Positions 63,370 to 64,000 of a DNA stretch of 64,000 bases are shown here, in pieces; within the stretch, counting starts at the first letter, position 1, and each line of letters begins with the position of its first letter. Source of the DNA: Prostheceraeus crozeri (lineage: Eukaryota > Platyhelminthes > Polycladida > Euryleptidae). A program made the translations under genes and the position numbers. The stretch spans positions 310,001 through 374,000 of the forward strand of contig CAJQUW010005278.1 of assembly GCA_907163375.1 (NCBI GenBank). Direction: 5' to 3'. The notes beneath the pieces are model-generated. The model did no database searches and had not been told where the DNA came from. It worked only from the letters and a program-made list of their open reading frames with translations.

Positions 63370-64000
63370 TTAAAAGTTACGAGTGTCTCCCACCTCCACA
63401 TTTTGTAGATCCTGGTGCGTTATCCAGCTATTGAATGAATCAGGATATCCTTTCCATTTAACTAGATATTTCCTTTGATTGCCATGACCTCTCCTCCTAA
63501 TTATTTGGTCAATCATATACACCTCTTCACTTCTGTCTACTACTTGCAATTCATAACAGTAAAATTTTCCTTCAATTGGATTGCCATGGTAATCTATTAA
63601 TTTATACATGGTGGGTCTAAATTTTGTATTTACTTCATCTACAAAAACTCTTCTTCAGTCCAATTAGGTAGATACCCCTTCTCAAATGTAGACTTAACCT
63701 TTGAAATCCTAACTCTATCACCAACATTAATTTTCTTTTCATTGGAAATGTTTTTCGCTTTCTTATCATACAATCGAAGCCATACATCCATCGCATTATC
63801 TGGGGTAACATCAACTGGTTTCATCTTAATGATTCGATGGTAGCTTTCATTGTAATTCTTAACAAATTTCTGCAGCTCACCTACCCAAACATGTGTATTT
63901 TTTGCAGTGAAATAGCGCCATATTTTTTTCTTCAATGTGCGATTGAACCTTTCTACCATGGCACCTTTATAAGCACTTTTGACACTAAACAATTCCACAT
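63370..64000 (-). pseudogene. int: outer integrase C-terminal part with chromodomain, cut by window edge
   Basis: Starting at the right edge the frame has FSVKSAYKGAMVERFNRT with the catalytic Glu, then KKIWRYFTAKNT and NVGDRVRISKVKSTF. A one-base frameshift near 63645 leads to a chromodomain frame (63370-63609) with YMIDQIIRRRG...LVKWKGYPDSFNSW. The two catalytic Asp residues lie beyond base 64000. Sense codons stand where the inner copy has its two TAA stops. Confidence 0.88.

Larger units (their letters stand above)
27140..64000. mobile_element. outer Polinton/Maverick-like viral element, split by a second one, right end outside window
   Basis: Viral genes outside the inner element form a second, older set. 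On the left are an unknown gene, a spliced zinc-finger/coiled-coil gene and PolB (27140-35763, +). On the right are a small gene and TBP-like (+), then protease, capsid, pVI-like, virion protein and integrase (58194-64000, -). Reverse-complemented, this order equals that of the inner element. The inner insertion splits it exactly at GGTGAT. The left limit is uncertain and given at the first supported gene; the right terminal repeat is beyond base 64000. Nonsense codons and frameshifts in PolB, capsid, virion and integrase genes show it is inactive. Confidence 0.85.

Overview
The window is eukaryotic, AT-rich metazoan DNA, most likely from an aquatic invertebrate. The evidence is one host-type exon (the cytoplasmic domain of an inward-rectifier potassium channel), GT-AG introns, tRNA-derived SINE, mariner/Tc1, hAT and non-LTR retrotransposon debris, and two large Polinton/Maverick (adintovirus-like) elements. 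The species cannot be fixed from the sequence alone. Bases 1-27,000 are ordinary gene-poor host DNA. They hold a decayed hAT transposase end (about 562-759), a broken LINE reverse transcriptase (3535-4215), a pair of related palindromic repeats (10215-10553), a SINE (11117-11316), a hAT-like element (14784-15861), a MITE with an exact 8-bp target duplication (16141-16772), the last coding exon of a Kir channel (18057-18725), an apparently intact mariner (21044-22781) nested in an older inverted-repeat element, and a Tc1 fragment (23333-23455). From about 27.1 kb to the right edge the window is a nest of two Polinton-like viral elements. The inner one is delimited to the base: 35764-58187 (22,424 bp), with long terminal inverted repeats starting AGTAGTAAGTAAATCTACAC and a perfect 6-bp target duplication GGTGAT. 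It is inserted within the last few codons of the DNA polymerase gene of an older, related outer element, whose two halves lie at about 27.1-35.76 kb and 58.19-64 kb; the outer right end lies beyond the window. The inner element reads, left to right: TIR; a spliced TIR-proximal gene; small RING-finger genes; a basic virion-type protein; packaging ATPase; a conserved unknown; a Cys-rich ORF; integrase with chromodomain; a basic pVI/pX-like protein; candidate major capsid protein; adenain-like protease (all +); then a TBP-like gene and a duplicated small gene (-); two paralogous putative virion proteins (+); a spliced protein-primed-type PolB (-); an unknown gene (+); a repeat-rich region; a zinc-finger/coiled-coil gene (-); TIR. 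The visible outer genes are collinear with this once reverse-complemented. Both elements carry disabled genes (nonsense codons of all three types, single-base frameshifts, a 14-bp duplication), so they are endogenous fossils, though the inner capsid, ATPase and TBP-like genes are still open. The most interesting observation is that both elements encode a two-repeat TATA-binding-protein homologue. In the inner element six virion/late-cluster genes share an ATGCAAA(T/G) octamer-like motif 22-39 bp before their start codon, whereas the regulatory and replication genes have ordinary TATATAAG/TATAAAA boxes. This suggests a virus-encoded TBP with its own promoter class, analogous in principle to the TBP-like late-transcription factors of beta- and gamma-herpesviruses.
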